Origin: Cytophagales bacterium
GTDB taxonomy: Bacteria > Bacteroidota > Bacteroidia > Cytophagales > Microscillaceae
Assembly: GCA_013298075.1 (NCBI GenBank)
Contig: JAAFJG010000005.1
Coordinates: forward strand, 59,432 to 123,431
DNA length: 64,000 nucleotides
Direction: 5' to 3'
In this document: in pieces, positions 17,832 through 26,497 of the stretch
How the letters are laid out: each line of letters starts with the position of its first letter
Numbering within the stretch: the stretch's first letter is position 1
Position numbers and translations under genes: made by a program
Notes under the pieces: generated by a model
The model's input: only the letters and a program-made list of their open reading frames with translations
What the model was told of the DNA's origin: nothing
Database searches by the model: none

Positions 17832-18844
17832 TACATAGCCAATAATTGATTTTGATAAATTTTCAACACCTCTAAAAAATATTTTTCGAGATTTTCACTA
17901 TTTTGAGGACAATTTGCACCTGCTGCATTTCTATGTCCACCTCCTTGAAAATGCTTTTCTGCCACTTCATTCGCAGGAAAATCACCCACAGAACGCAAAG
18001 AAAGTTTTGTATATTCTGTTCTTTCTATAATAATAGCTGCCAAAACAATATTTTCTATGGATAAAGCATAATTAACAATTCCTTCGGTATCTCCCAAACC
18101 TATCCCAAATTTTTTAAATTCTTCGGCAGTAATTATAAAATAGGCAGTTCGAAAGGCAGGCAAATGTACTAACTTATTTTGCAAAACATATCCTAAAAAC
18201 TTAATTTTTGCTACCTTGTTATTATCATAAATAAACGTATGAATTTTAGATGAATTAAGACCTAATTCTAATAAATGAGCGGCAATTTTATGGGCTGTAG
18301 AAGTCGTAGTACTTAATTTGAAACAAAGCGTATCAGTTACCAATCCCGCATAAATTCCTTCCGCAATTTTAACATCAATCAAAGATTTATCGCCCATTTT
18401 CTCAATAAATTGATAGACTAATTCGGCGGTAGCGGCGGCTTCAGGTTGCCAAACCTCAAAATCTGCGATGACATTTGGGTGCAAATGGTGGTCAATCAAT
18501 ACAATTTTTGCACTCGAACTTTTAACGTAATTTTCTATACCTTGCAATCGATGATAAGAAGAAAAATCTAAACAAAAAATAACATCAGCTTTATTAAATT
18601 GTTCTTCACATATATTTTTATTTTGTTCGCTAAAAATAATCACTTCATTTTTTTGAGGCAACCAATCTAAAAAAGATGGATATTCTGTTGGCGTGATAAC
18701 TTTTACTTGATGTCCTAATTTTGATAGATAACGGCTTAAGGCAAGGCTTGAGCCTAACGCATCAGCATCAGGAACTTGGTGAGTAGTGATGACCACATTT
18801 TGCGGTTGGGACATCAAACTTCGATACTCGTCTATATTATTCAT
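17831..18844 (-). CDS. nrnA: DHH/DHHA1 phosphoesterase (NrnA-like oligoribonuclease / pAp phosphatase)
   Basis: 337 residues, the usual length of NrnA. These enzymes degrade short RNA oligomers and dephosphorylate 3'-phosphoadenosine 5'-phosphate. Motifs are THQVPDADALGSS near residue 22 (metal site), FCLDFSS near 91, IDHHLHPN near 117 and GLVTDTLCFKLSTT near 167. The DHHA1 tail has GGGHRNAAG near 302. Whether it acts mainly on nanoRNA, pAp or cyclic-dinucleotide products is not decided by the sequence. A minus-strand promoter (TAATTTTG) is at 18883-18890. Confidence 0.92.
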   Translation of the reverse strand: MNNIDEYRSLMSQPQNVVITTHQVPDADALGSSLALSRYLSKLGHQVKVITPTEYPSFLDWLPQKNEVIIFSEQNKNICEEQFNKADVIFCLDFSSYHRLQGIENYVKSSSAKIVLIDHHLHPNVIADFEVWQPEAAATAELVYQFIEKMGDKSLIDVKIAEGIYAGLVTDTLCFKLSTTTSTAHKIAAHLLELGLNSSKIHTFIYDNNKVAKIKFLGYVLQNKLVHLPAFRTAYFIITAEEFKKFGIGLGDTEGIVNYALSIENIVLAAIIIERTEYTKLSLRSVGDFPANEVAEKHFQGGGHRNAAGANCPQNSENLEKYFLEVLKIYQNQLLAM

Positions 18845-19208
18845 ATATATATATAAAGCAATATTGCTTTTTATTTTTTGTGCAAAATTAAATATATTTT
18901 TTATTTTTCTTAATGATAATCAAAAAAAATTTACAAAAAAGAAAGAAAAACAAAATTTCTGTGCATTTTCATTCCTACAATTAAATATTTTTTTGGCTAT
19001 TTGAAAAAAAAATAAAAAAAAATAAAAATATTTTTAACGAAAAAGGTAGGTTTAAATCGTTTAAAAGCATTTTTTTGTTAAATGTAAATGAAATGTAAAT
19101 AAAAATTAAATAAAAATGAAACCTTTTTATGTTTATATCGTTTATATGGATGTGGAGGGAATAAAAAAGAACATTCTTAAATATTTTTTAAAAAAAGTAA
19201 AGAATAAT

Positions 19209-19239
19209 TTGGAATACTCAAAAAAACGTTTTACCTTTG
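19209..19239 (+). promoter_or_regulatory. Promoter of small lipoprotein gene
   Basis: TTG at 19209-19211, 20-base spacer and TACCTTTG at 19232-19239 give a complete Bacteroidota promoter with a leader of about 45 bases. The rest of the gap from 18845 is AT-rich with nothing recognisable. Confidence 0.75.
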
Positions 19240-19289
19240 CATCATCTAAAAAACATTTTTTAAAAAATTAAAAAAAATCTCATAAAATT

Positions 19290-19577
19290 ATGAAAAAGTT
19301 AATGTTTGCTATTGCTGCTATTGCTATGATTTCTTTCACTTCTTGTGCTGCTGGTGGCGAGAAAAAAACTGAAGAAGGTACTGAAAAATCTGCTGAGAAA
19401 CCAGCTGATGCTGAGAAAGCACCTGCTGACGCTGAAAAAACTCCTGCTGAAGGCGAGAAAAAAGAAGGCGAAAAAGCTGAAGGCGAGAAAAAAGAAGGCG
19501 AAAAAGCTCCTGCTGAAAAAGACGCTAAAAAAGAAGGTGAGAAAAAAGACGAGAAAAAAGCAGAACCTAAAAAATAG
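19290..19577 (+). CDS. Small Lys/Glu/Ala-repeat lipoprotein
   Basis: 95 residues. The signal ends in the lipobox ISFTSC with acceptor Cys19. The mature part is made almost entirely of K, E, A, G, D and P in short repeats (GEKKEGEKAEGEKKEGEKAP), so it is disordered and highly charged. Similar Lys/Glu-rich small lipoproteins are common in Bacteroidota and their role is not known to me. It has its own strong promoter and its own terminator and is therefore a monocistronic, probably abundant, transcript. The internal DNA repeats (GGCGAGAAAAAAGAAGGCGA units) could change length by slippage. Confidence 0.85.
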   Translation: MKKLMFAIAAIAMISFTSCAAGGEKKTEEGTEKSAEKPADAEKAPADAEKTPAEGEKKEGEKAEGEKKEGEKAPAEKDAKKEGEKKDEKKAEPKK

Positions 19578-19613
19578 TTTCTCTTTCGTATCTTAAATTT
19601 CTTTTAAGAATAC

Positions 19614-19649
19614 AAAAAAACCTAACTCTTCATAAAGTTAGGTTTTTTT
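19614..19649 (+). terminator. Intrinsic terminator
   Basis: AAAAAAACCTAAC and GTTAGGTTTTTTT form a stem around a 10-base loop, followed by T residues, directly after the small lipoprotein gene. Confidence 0.88.
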
Positions 19650-19717
19650 ATTGTTTTATATTTAATCGAAATACCAAAAAAATATCACTTTTTTTTAAAA
19701 CTATCATTTTTTTTCAC

Positions 19718-19725
19718 TACCTTTG
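19718..19725 (+). promoter_or_regulatory. mreB promoter -7 box (TACCTTTG)
   Basis: TACCTTTG followed by CAT fits the -7 box and its usual surroundings, 52 bases before the mreB start codon. Confidence 0.6.
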
Positions 19726-19776
19726 CATAAAATATAAGGAATATAAAAAAATAAAGCTAAATAATAAAAGCAAACA

Positions 19777-20805
19777 ATGGGTTTAAGAGATTTTTTTTCT
19801 GCTGATATTGCCATAGATTTGGGAACAGCAAATACATTAATAATTTATAAAGAGAAAATCGTGATAGATGAACCTTCTATCATTGCAAAAGACCGCAAAA
19901 CAGATAAAGTAATTGCGATTGGAAAACAGGCAATGTTGATGTATGAAAAAACACACGATAATATTAAAACTATCAGACCACTCAAAGATGGCGTAATTGC
20001 CGATTTTAGTGCCGCTGAAGCCATGATAAAAGGTATGATAAAAATGTTGAACATAGGTTCAAGATTTTTTACTCCCTCTTATAGAATGGTGATTTGTATT
20101 CCATCGGGAATCACAGAGGTAGAAAAACGGGCTGTAAAAGAAGCCGCAGAACATACAGGCGCTAGAGAAGTTTATATGATTCACGAACCTATTGCTGCCG
20201 CTATCGGAATTGGTATCAATATCGAAGACCCAATGGGTTCGATGATTGTAGATATTGGGGGAGGAACAACTGAAATTGCAGTAATTTCTTTGTCAGGAAT
20301 TGTATGTGAAAAGTCAATTAAAGTGGCAGGTGATGTGTTTACGCACGACATACAAGAGTATATGAGAAGACAACACAATTTATATATTGGAGAGCGTTCT
20401 GCTGAGCAAATCAAAATGGCTGTTGGTTCTGCCTTATCTGAATTAGATGTTCCACCACCTGATTTTGAAGTATACGGACGTGATTTAATGACAGGTATTC
20501 CAAAAACGTTGAAAGTTTCTTACACAGAAATGGCTTTTTGTTTAGATAAATCAGTCGCAAAAATTGAAGATGCGGTTTTGAATACCTTAGAAAGTACGCC
20601 ACCTGAACTTTGTGCCGATATTTATAACAATGGTATTCATCTCACGGGTGGAGGTGCATTGCTCAAAGGTTTGGATAAACGCCTTTCTCATAAAACAAAA
20701 TTACCAATTCATATTGCTGATGAGCCTTTGAAAGCAGTCGTAAAAGGTACAGGAATCGCCTCAAGAGATTTACATAAATATAAACCTGTTTTGATGGAAG
20801 AATAG
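19777..20805 (+). CDS. mreB: Rod shape-determining protein MreB
   Basis: The bacterial actin that organises side-wall peptidoglycan synthesis under the inner membrane. 342 residues, normal length. The actin-fold nucleotide motifs are present: phosphate 1 DLGTANTLI near 12, phosphate 2 DIGGGTTEIAV near 158, and the adenosine motif LTGGGALLKGLD near 288. The amphipathic N-terminus MGLRDFFSADIAIDLG is typical. It has its own promoter, and a terminator follows 20 bases after the stop. Unlike most rod-shaped Bacteroidota, mreC and mreD are not next to it. Confidence 0.97.
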   Translation: MGLRDFFSADIAIDLGTANTLIIYKEKIVIDEPSIIAKDRKTDKVIAIGKQAMLMYEKTHDNIKTIRPLKDGVIADFSAAEAMIKGMIKMLNIGSRFFTPSYRMVICIPSGITEVEKRAVKEAAEHTGAREVYMIHEPIAAAIGIGINIEDPMGSMIVDIGGGTTEIAVISLSGIVCEKSIKVAGDVFTHDIQEYMRRQHNLYIGERSAEQIKMAVGSALSELDVPPPDFEVYGRDLMTGIPKTLKVSYTEMAFCLDKSVAKIEDAVLNTLESTPPELCADIYNNGIHLTGGGALLKGLDKRLSHKTKLPIHIADEPLKAVVKGTGIASRDLHKYKPVLMEE

Positions 20806-20830
20806 TTTTTGTAAATGAATAAAAAATTAG

Positions 20831-20863
20831 ACCATATTTGACTTTTGTTAAATATGGTTTTTT
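20831..20863 (+). terminator. Intrinsic terminator after mreB
   Basis: ACCATATTT and AAATATGGT form a 9-bp stem around a 10-base loop, followed by a T run. Confidence 0.85.
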
Positions 20864-20880
20864 TATTTTTTTTATAAAAT

Positions 20881-20911
20881 TTGGTTTTTTAAATATATTT
20901 TTTTACCTTTG
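20881..20911 (+). promoter_or_regulatory. Promoter of SPOR-like protein gene
   Basis: TTG at 20881-20883, 20 bases, then TACCTTTG at 20904-20911, about 40 bases before the ATG at 20953. Confidence 0.7.
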
Positions 20912-20952
20912 CTTATTAGATTGTTTTTCATCTCAAACAAAAATGTATCATT

Positions 20953-21582
20953 ATGAAAAAAAATATTGTATTTATGGTTTTATTGATGTTTATACATATT
21001 TTTTCTTTCGGACAAAAATTATCCAAAGAAGAAGAAAAAGCATTAAAAAATGAAATTGGTAATTTGATAAAAAACCCTGAACTTTATCAAAATATGAAAA
21101 AAGGTGATGAAGAAAATAGCCTTAGAATGCGTGAGATTGCCAAAGATATATTCAGAAAACAAAAAGAATTGAATGAATTAAAGCAAAAATTGAACGCAAG
21201 CACAGAAGTTGAAAAAAGTAAAATGGCTGCTCTCGAAACCAAAAAATCTAAAAAATTATCTACTTCTAATGTGATAAAAGAAGAAAGTGAAAAAGAAGAT
21301 GCTCCTCCCCCACCCGTTATTTTCCGTGTGCAAATTGGAGCATATCAAAATAAATATTTATCCAATGTATTAAAAAATCAACAAAATTTCTTTATTGAAA
21401 ATAAAGATAATCAAATGAAAAGATATGTTTTGGGTAAATTTACAAGATATGAAGAAGCACAATCTTTTGCTCAATATCTCAATCAAAGAGGTGCAGTGGC
21501 TTTTGTGGTCGTATATTTTACAGAAAAAAGATTGGAAAATATCAAAGAATTACCCGAAAATTATAGACCAAAAGAAAAATAA
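20953..21582 (+). CDS. Exported coiled-coil protein with SPOR-like C-terminal domain
   Basis: 209 residues. A signal peptide (VFMVLLMFIHIFSFGQ) is followed by a charged coiled-coil segment at about 25-100, a proline linker (APPPPV) and a compact C-terminal domain starting FRVQIGAY at 124. That start, the later RYVLGKFTRYEEAQSFAQYLN and the VVVYF strand match the pattern of SPOR-type repeats, which bind denuded peptidoglycan. The protein is thus likely periplasmic and cell-wall associated, which suits its place after mreB, although a terminator and a new promoter separate them. Confidence 0.8.
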   Translation: MKKNIVFMVLLMFIHIFSFGQKLSKEEEKALKNEIGNLIKNPELYQNMKKGDEENSLRMREIAKDIFRKQKELNELKQKLNASTEVEKSKMAALETKKSKKLSTSNVIKEESEKEDAPPPPVIFRVQIGAYQNKYLSNVLKNQQNFFIENKDNQMKRYVLGKFTRYEEAQSFAQYLNQRGAVAFVVVYFTEKRLENIKELPENYRPKEK

Positions 21583-21613
21583 TAAATAATCAATTCAAAA
21601 ATAATTAAAAACA

Positions 21614-22084
21614 ATGCAAAACTTCGTAAAAAAAATATTTATTTTCGCTTTTTTTAGTCTTTTTATTGGTTTGATGGCGTGTGTTAATAATACACACTCA
21701 AAACAAGAAAATTTAAAACAAAACGAACCAAAACAAGACGGAACTTATATCGTTCCACAATGGGGAAGCCGATTTTATAAAGCACATAAAGGTAAAATTG
21801 AAGCCATCGAACACATTTGGTTGAGGCATAATTTTAATAGCACTTATGACAATGTAAGTCGATTTGGAAAGGAATATAATTCAAAAGACGCTATCAAAAA
21901 AGTAATTACTGAGGCTTTGAAAAATGCCGAAAAAGAAGACATAAGCCCAGAAAATGGCGGACACAAAACGGTTACAACTGATTTGAAAAAAACAGTTGGA
22001 TTGAGCCAAAGAGGAAAACCAACTACTAAAATCAGAATACATTTGGATAATAAAGATTTTGTAAAAAGTGCTTATCCGTACTAA
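21614..22084 (+). CDS. Putative lipoprotein with possible nuclease-toxin-like C-terminal domain
   Basis: 156 residues with a signal and lipobox ending at Cys23 (GLMACV). After a short polar linker there is a compact domain from about residue 42: VPQWGSRFYKAHKGKIEAIEHIWLRHNF, then SKDAIKKVITEALKNAEK, and a C-terminal TTKIRIHLDNKDFVKSAYPY. The order His...Arg-His, a helix, then a beta strand ending in S/T-A-Y-P resembles the general layout of small RNase domains of the BECR type found in polymorphic toxins. That is pattern resemblance only. No immunity-type neighbour is obvious. It lies 31 bases after the SPOR-like gene and may be co-transcribed with it. Confidence 0.7.
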   Translation: MQNFVKKIFIFAFFSLFIGLMACVNNTHSKQENLKQNEPKQDGTYIVPQWGSRFYKAHKGKIEAIEHIWLRHNFNSTYDNVSRFGKEYNSKDAIKKVITEALKNAEKEDISPENGGHKTVTTDLKKTVGLSQRGKPTTKIRIHLDNKDFVKSAYPY

Positions 22085-22103
22085 AAAATTAAACTAAAGA
22101 AAT

Positions 22104-22131
22104 AAAAGCCTATAATTTTATAGGCTTTTTT
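22104..22131. terminator. Bidirectional terminator
   Basis: AAAAGCCTATAA and TTATAGGCTTTT form a stem with a two-base loop between the convergent lipoprotein gene and acs. Confidence 0.85.
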
Positions 22132-22133
22132 AA

Positions 22134-24032
22134 TTAAAATCCAGCTTCTTTTTTAATTTCTTCTACAATTTCAGGATTTAAAAGCGTGGTAATATCTCCC
22201 AAATTACTAATATCTCCTTCTGCTATTTTTCGCAATATTCTTCGCATAATTTTACCTGAACGAGTTTTTGGTAAACCCGAACAGAATAAAATTTTGTCAG
22301 GCTTTGCTATTGCTCCAATTATTTTATTGACAGTTTCCAAAATACTTGCTTTCATAGCCGTTATTTCGTGTGTTTTTCCTTCATTTTCTAACACTACAAA
22401 CGCATAAATTCCTTGCCCTTTGATGTCATGTGGATAAGCAACTACTGCACTTTCGTTCACAAGTGGGTGTTCATTGATAGCATTTTCAACTTCTGCTGTT
22501 CCTAATCTATGCCCTGAAACATTGATTACATCATCAACACGCCCCAAAATTCTATAATATCCATCTTCATCACGTTTTGCTCCATCTCCTGTAAAATATA
22601 GATTTTTATACGTAGAAAAATAGGTTTGCTTGCATCTTTCATGGTTGCCATAAGTAGTTCGAATCATAGACGGAAAAGGGAATTTTATACATAAATTTCC
22701 TTCCACTGCATTGCCTTTCAACTCATTTCCTTCACTATCTACAATCATCAACTGGACGCCAGGCAAAGGCAAAGTCGCAAAAGTTGGCTTAGTCGGAGTG
22801 ATTCCTGCCAAAGGCGAAATCATAATTCCACCTGTTTCGGTTTGCCACCAAGTATCTACAATCGGACATTTTTCCTTGCCTATATACGTATGATACCAAT
22901 GCCACGCCTCCGCATTGATAGGCTCGCCTACGGTTCCCAAAACTTTCAAAGTAGTTAGTTGATAAGGTTTGATAGGCTCTAAACCATTCGCCATCAGAGA
23001 CCGAATCGCAGTGGGAGCAGTATAAAAATGCGTAACTTTATTTTTATCAATAATCTCCCAAAAACGCCCTGAATGTGGATAATTAGGCACTCCTTCAAAC
23101 ATAACCATCGTTCCACCTGCCAAAAGTGGTGCATAAACCATATAAGAATGTCCCGTTATCCAGCCCACATCAGCCGTACAAAAGTAAATATCTCCTCGAT
23201 TATATTGAAAAACATTTTCAAAAGTATATTGCGTATAAACCATATAACCCGCTATCGTATGCACAACTCCTTTTGGTTTTCCAGTCGAGCCAGACGTATA
23301 AAGAATAAATAACATATCTTCGCTATCCATTTCTTCTGCCTCACAATGTATGCTTATATTTTCTATGGCTTGATGCCACCAAATATCTCTACCATTTTTC
23401 ATTTGAATAGATTTTTTGGTACGTTCTAATACAATACATTTTTCGATAGAAGGACATTTTTCTAAGGCTTCGTCAACAATATTTTTCAAATTAATTGTTT
23501 TACTTCCTCTAAATCCACCATCAGCCGTAATCAAAATTTTTGCTTCTGCATCAATAATTCTATCAGACAAAGATTGGGCAGAAAAACCACCAAAAACTAC
23601 AGAATGTATTGCTCCAATTCTCGCACACGCCAACATAGCCACCACTGCTTCTGGCACCATTGGCATATAAATAGCAACTCTATCGCCTTTTTTTACGCCT
23701 TGATTTTTAAGTACATTCGCAAATTGTGAAACTTCTGAAAATAATTGTTGATAAGAAATGTGTTTGGAAGATTCGTTTGGATTATTAGATTCCCAAATAA
23801 TAGCCGTTTGTTGGGCTAATTTATCTAAATTTCGCTCAAAAATATTTTCTGTAATATTTAATTTGGCATCAAGAAACCATTTTATTTTCGGTTCATCAAA
23901 ATTCCATTCGAGAACTTTGCTCCATTTTTTTCGCCAATAAAAATTTTCTGCTATATTTTCCCAAAATTTTTCAGGACTATTTATACTTTTTTCATATTCT
24001 TGAAAATAGGTTGTCAATGAATCAATACGCAT
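22134..24032 (-). CDS. acs: Acetate--CoA ligase (acetyl-CoA synthetase)
   Basis: Activates acetate to acetyl-CoA through acetyl-AMP. 632 residues, normal for Acs. The N-terminal acetyl-CoA synthetase cap (YFQEYEKSINSPEKFWENIAENFYW) is followed by the AMP-binding P-loop YTSGSTGKPKG near 245, the WWQTETGG acetate-pocket motif near 395 and TGDGAKRDEDGYY near 480. The C-terminal domain has the SGKIMRR motif, whose Lys594 is the conserved residue controlled by acetylation in this family. It stands alone, convergent with the preceding lipoprotein gene. Confidence 0.97.
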   Translation of the reverse strand: MRIDSLTTYFQEYEKSINSPEKFWENIAENFYWRKKWSKVLEWNFDEPKIKWFLDAKLNITENIFERNLDKLAQQTAIIWESNNPNESSKHISYQQLFSEVSQFANVLKNQGVKKGDRVAIYMPMVPEAVVAMLACARIGAIHSVVFGGFSAQSLSDRIIDAEAKILITADGGFRGSKTINLKNIVDEALEKCPSIEKCIVLERTKKSIQMKNGRDIWWHQAIENISIHCEAEEMDSEDMLFILYTSGSTGKPKGVVHTIAGYMVYTQYTFENVFQYNRGDIYFCTADVGWITGHSYMVYAPLLAGGTMVMFEGVPNYPHSGRFWEIIDKNKVTHFYTAPTAIRSLMANGLEPIKPYQLTTLKVLGTVGEPINAEAWHWYHTYIGKEKCPIVDTWWQTETGGIMISPLAGITPTKPTFATLPLPGVQLMIVDSEGNELKGNAVEGNLCIKFPFPSMIRTTYGNHERCKQTYFSTYKNLYFTGDGAKRDEDGYYRILGRVDDVINVSGHRLGTAEVENAINEHPLVNESAVVAYPHDIKGQGIYAFVVLENEGKTHEITAMKASILETVNKIIGAIAKPDKILFCSGLPKTRSGKIMRRILRKIAEGDISNLGDITTLLNPEIVEEIKKEAGF

Positions 24033-24126
24033 TTTTATTTTAGTTTATTTTTCTTTAAATTATTTTGATGTAAGCTTATATTATATTTTTTGGTTAATGT
24101 TTTTGGTTCTTAGAAAATTATTATAG

Positions 24127-24249
24127 TAGAGTTTTTTAAATGGTAGCCAAAAATTGACAAAAATCATTAAAAATTCGAGAAAAATCCGTATTAATCCGCT
24201 AAATCCGTGTTATCTGTGTGCTAAAATCTCTTTCATTTAAAAAATACTA
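24127..24249 (+). repeat. R2 repeat, copy b
   Basis: Same ends and body as copy a, about ten bases shorter because one A-rich tract is missing. It lies upstream of acs in a 1.3-kb region with no gene. Confidence 0.85.
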
Positions 24250-24547
24250 TTATTAGTTTTTTGATTTGTAATGAATAAAAGTGGCTTTTATGCTATAGAA
24301 CCAAATAATTTGTTTAGGAGTTTTTTAATTGAAAAAAGTTTATTTATTTCTTAATGCAAATAAACAAAATTTTTATTAAAAATACAAAAAAATAAAGAAA
24401 ATATACTATTTTTTGTTTAATAGTTGCTTTCCTTAAACTTGTTGCGAAAATCAAAAAGAGCCTACTATTATATTAATTTTGAAAACTGTGGAAAATATTT
24501 TCTTAGTAAAAATATCTTTAAAACGGCTTTAAATAAGTTTTTTTTAT

Positions 24548-24678
24548 TAGAGTTTTTTAAATGGTAGCCAAAAATAACAAAAATTATTAAAAATTCGAGA
24601 AAAAAGAAAAAAATCAGTATTAATACGCTAAATCCGTGTTATATGTGTGCTAAAATCTCTTTCATTTAAAAAATACTA
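24548..24678 (+). repeat. R2 repeat, copy c
   Basis: Third copy, in the same orientation and only 300 bases after copy b. It has a few point changes (AATACGCTAAATCCG). The DNA between copies b and c and from 24680 to 25130 is AT-rich and I see no coding pattern in it. Confidence 0.85.
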
Positions 24679-25116
24679 TTCTTTATTTTTTTGGTAAATA
24701 ACAATCCAAATATAATTTGGTAAAAATATAAATATTAAATTTTTATTTTTTTATCTTTTTTTATAATTTTAATTATTGTTAATTTATTAGTTAAATATAA
24801 TTATTTAAACAAATATGTCAATTATTTAAGATTTTTATATTTCATTTTTTACCGAATAATATTTTGTAAAACATATATAATTAGTTTTTTTAGATTGCTT
24901 TTTTTGCAGAAAAATGAAAAATTTAAATAATACCTTTATTTTCTACAAAGATAAAAAAATTATGGTAAACCATTTTTTTGTTTTTTTGAATAATTATTAG
25001 AAAATAAATAGTTAAATATACAACCAAAATAAAATCAAAAATTTAACAAATATATAAATTAAATAATAAAAAATAACTATTTTTCGTATGTTAACCATTT
25101 GTTATCCATTAAAATT

Positions 25117-25146
25117 TTGTTTTTTTGATGATTTTTCTTTATTTTG
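25117..25146 (+). promoter_or_regulatory. Candidate promoter of structured RNA
   Basis: TTG at 25117-25119 and TTATTTTG at 25139-25146 (one mismatch to TAnnTTTG), spaced about 20 bases, then CATC as at other promoters here. It points at the candidate RNA and not at any open frame. Confidence 0.5.
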
Positions 25147-25151
25147 CATCA

Positions 25152-25326
25152 TAATTAAAAGCGAACTTCTTTTATTTCTGTTTTACCTAATATAAACATA
25201 CACACAAATTAAAAAAAGAAGTCAGAGAAAACAATTTGCAATCGGTATCCTAAATATTTTCCAATAAGCTATAAATATACTCCTATCTATGTGTAGCAAA
25301 TTGTTTTCTCTCCTCTCTCGCTTTTA
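25152..25326 (+). ncRNA. Candidate structured non-coding RNA (three-way junction)
   Basis: About 175 bases without a reading frame that fold into three nested or adjacent perfect stems. The outer stem is AAAAGCGA (25157-25164) with TCGCTTTT (25318-25325). The first inner hairpin is ACTTCTTTT (25165-25173) with AAAAGAAGT (25214-25222). The second inner hairpin is AGAGAAAACAATTTGC (25224-25239) with its exact complement (25296-25311). Promoter-like boxes precede it and the RNA would end in a short U run. Size and closed ends recall 6S RNA, but I do not see enough to name it. It could instead be a remnant of a mobile element. Confidence 0.5.
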
Positions 25327-25357
25327 GAATTACAATTATTCAAAATTTCAATAATTT

Positions 25358-26497
25358 TTAACTGCAAATTTTTTGTAATAAATTCTGCCATATTTTTTTC
25401 TCATTTTCCCAAAAAATAAATGCAGGAAAATCAAAATTTTTATAAAAAAATTCAAAATTATTGTTATCAAAATCATAATCTTCAGGTGAATTAAAATCGA
25501 TAAAAATACTACTTTTAAAATTAAATTGAGAAAAAAAATCTTGCCAATATATATTTTTTTGAACTAACATTATTTTTTGTAAGGCTAGACCTTCATAAAA
25601 TTTTGTAGGAATACGTTGCAATAAATGTTTTTCAGGAAGATAAGGCATCAACAAAATATCATTTTTTTGTATATTTTCTATAATAATCGAGTGAGGAATT
25701 GGTTTTGTATCTGCTAAAAACTTTATCCAAATATATTTTTTTGCTATTTTTTCTAATTTTTGAAAATCAGATTTTTTAGCACAATTTCCAATAATTGTCA
25801 ATGAAAAATTAGGTATTTTTCTTTGTATTTCGATGGCCCAATCTATTCCCAAAAAAATTCCATAACTTTCGCCCAATGTTCCTGCTATGATATATTTATT
25901 TGGTAATTTTTTTTGCGTATTTTTATGTATATTTGTAGGGATAATAGTTGTTTTATTTTCTAAAATAATGCCTTTTGGTTCAATAAATGACATTTCTTTG
26001 ATGTAAATTTTTTCTGCTACCAAATAAGTATGAATCGTTTTATGCGCCCATTTTTCAATACTTCGTATAAAATTGGCAATTATTTTTCTAAAAATAAAAG
26101 GGTAAGTATTACTATATAAAATATTAGCATAAAAATTTTCTTGTAAATCATAAATTAAAATTATGTTGTATTTTTGAGCAAAAAAAACAGCACTCGGCAA
26201 CAATTCTACTGAACAAATAATTAAATGCGTTGGTTTTATTTTTTTTAATAACTGATAAAATCTAAAGTTTGCGAACAGACGGCGAAAAGAAAGGCGAGAA
26301 AAATTAAAAATTGGATAAAAAAAAATATTTTTAGGGGCATTTTTTAAGTCATTTTTAGTTTCGAAACCAATCAAATGCCACGAAATATCAGGCAAAATGT
26401 CGAGTCCCGAAAGAGTCAATTTTTCGTACATACGCACATCATCAACAGGCTTGAGCGTGGAAGCAAACGCAATTTTAATATTTGACTTCGATGCCAT
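25358..26497 (-). CDS. Glycosyltransferase, GT4-like
   Basis: 379 residues. The N-terminal half begins IKIAFASTLKPVDDVRMYEKL, a start seen in GT-B glycosyltransferases of Bacteroidota. The later IIAGTLGESYGIFLGIDWAIEIQRKIPNFSLTIIG resembles the start of the second Rossmann domain of group 1 enzymes. The C-terminal ILLMPYLPEKHLLQRIPTKFYEGLALQKIMLV holds the family's K-x-x-E nucleotide-sugar contact (KFYEGLA). Sugar donor and acceptor are unknown. The gene starts 23 bases inside the 3' end of nuoC, so the two are translationally linked although functionally unrelated. Confidence 0.82.
   Translation of the reverse strand: MASKSNIKIAFASTLKPVDDVRMYEKLTLSGLDILPDISWHLIGFETKNDLKNAPKNIFFYPIFNFSRLSFRRLFANFRFYQLLKKIKPTHLIICSVELLPSAVFFAQKYNIILIYDLQENFYANILYSNTYPFIFRKIIANFIRSIEKWAHKTIHTYLVAEKIYIKEMSFIEPKGIILENKTTIIPTNIHKNTQKKLPNKYIIAGTLGESYGIFLGIDWAIEIQRKIPNFSLTIIGNCAKKSDFQKLEKIAKKYIWIKFLADTKPIPHSIIIENIQKNDILLMPYLPEKHLLQRIPTKFYEGLALQKIMLVQKNIYWQDFFSQFNFKSSIFIDFNSPEDYDFDNNNFEFFYKNFDFPAFIFWENEKKIWQNLLQKICS

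Noticed and set aside
19345..19596. Second plus-strand frame of 83 codons inside the small lipoprotein gene
   Set aside because: A Lys/Leu-only sequence arising from reading the repetitive GAA/AAA-rich DNA out of frame; no start signal of its own.
20838..21053. Plus-strand frame of 71 codons overlapping the start of the SPOR-like gene
   Set aside because: It starts within the mreB terminator tail and spans the promoter of the SPOR-like gene, in another frame.
24250..25110. Possible small genes in the 24.2-25.1 kb gap
   Set aside because: Only short, stop-rich frames of AT-rich composition; no motif, signal peptide or start context that I could support.
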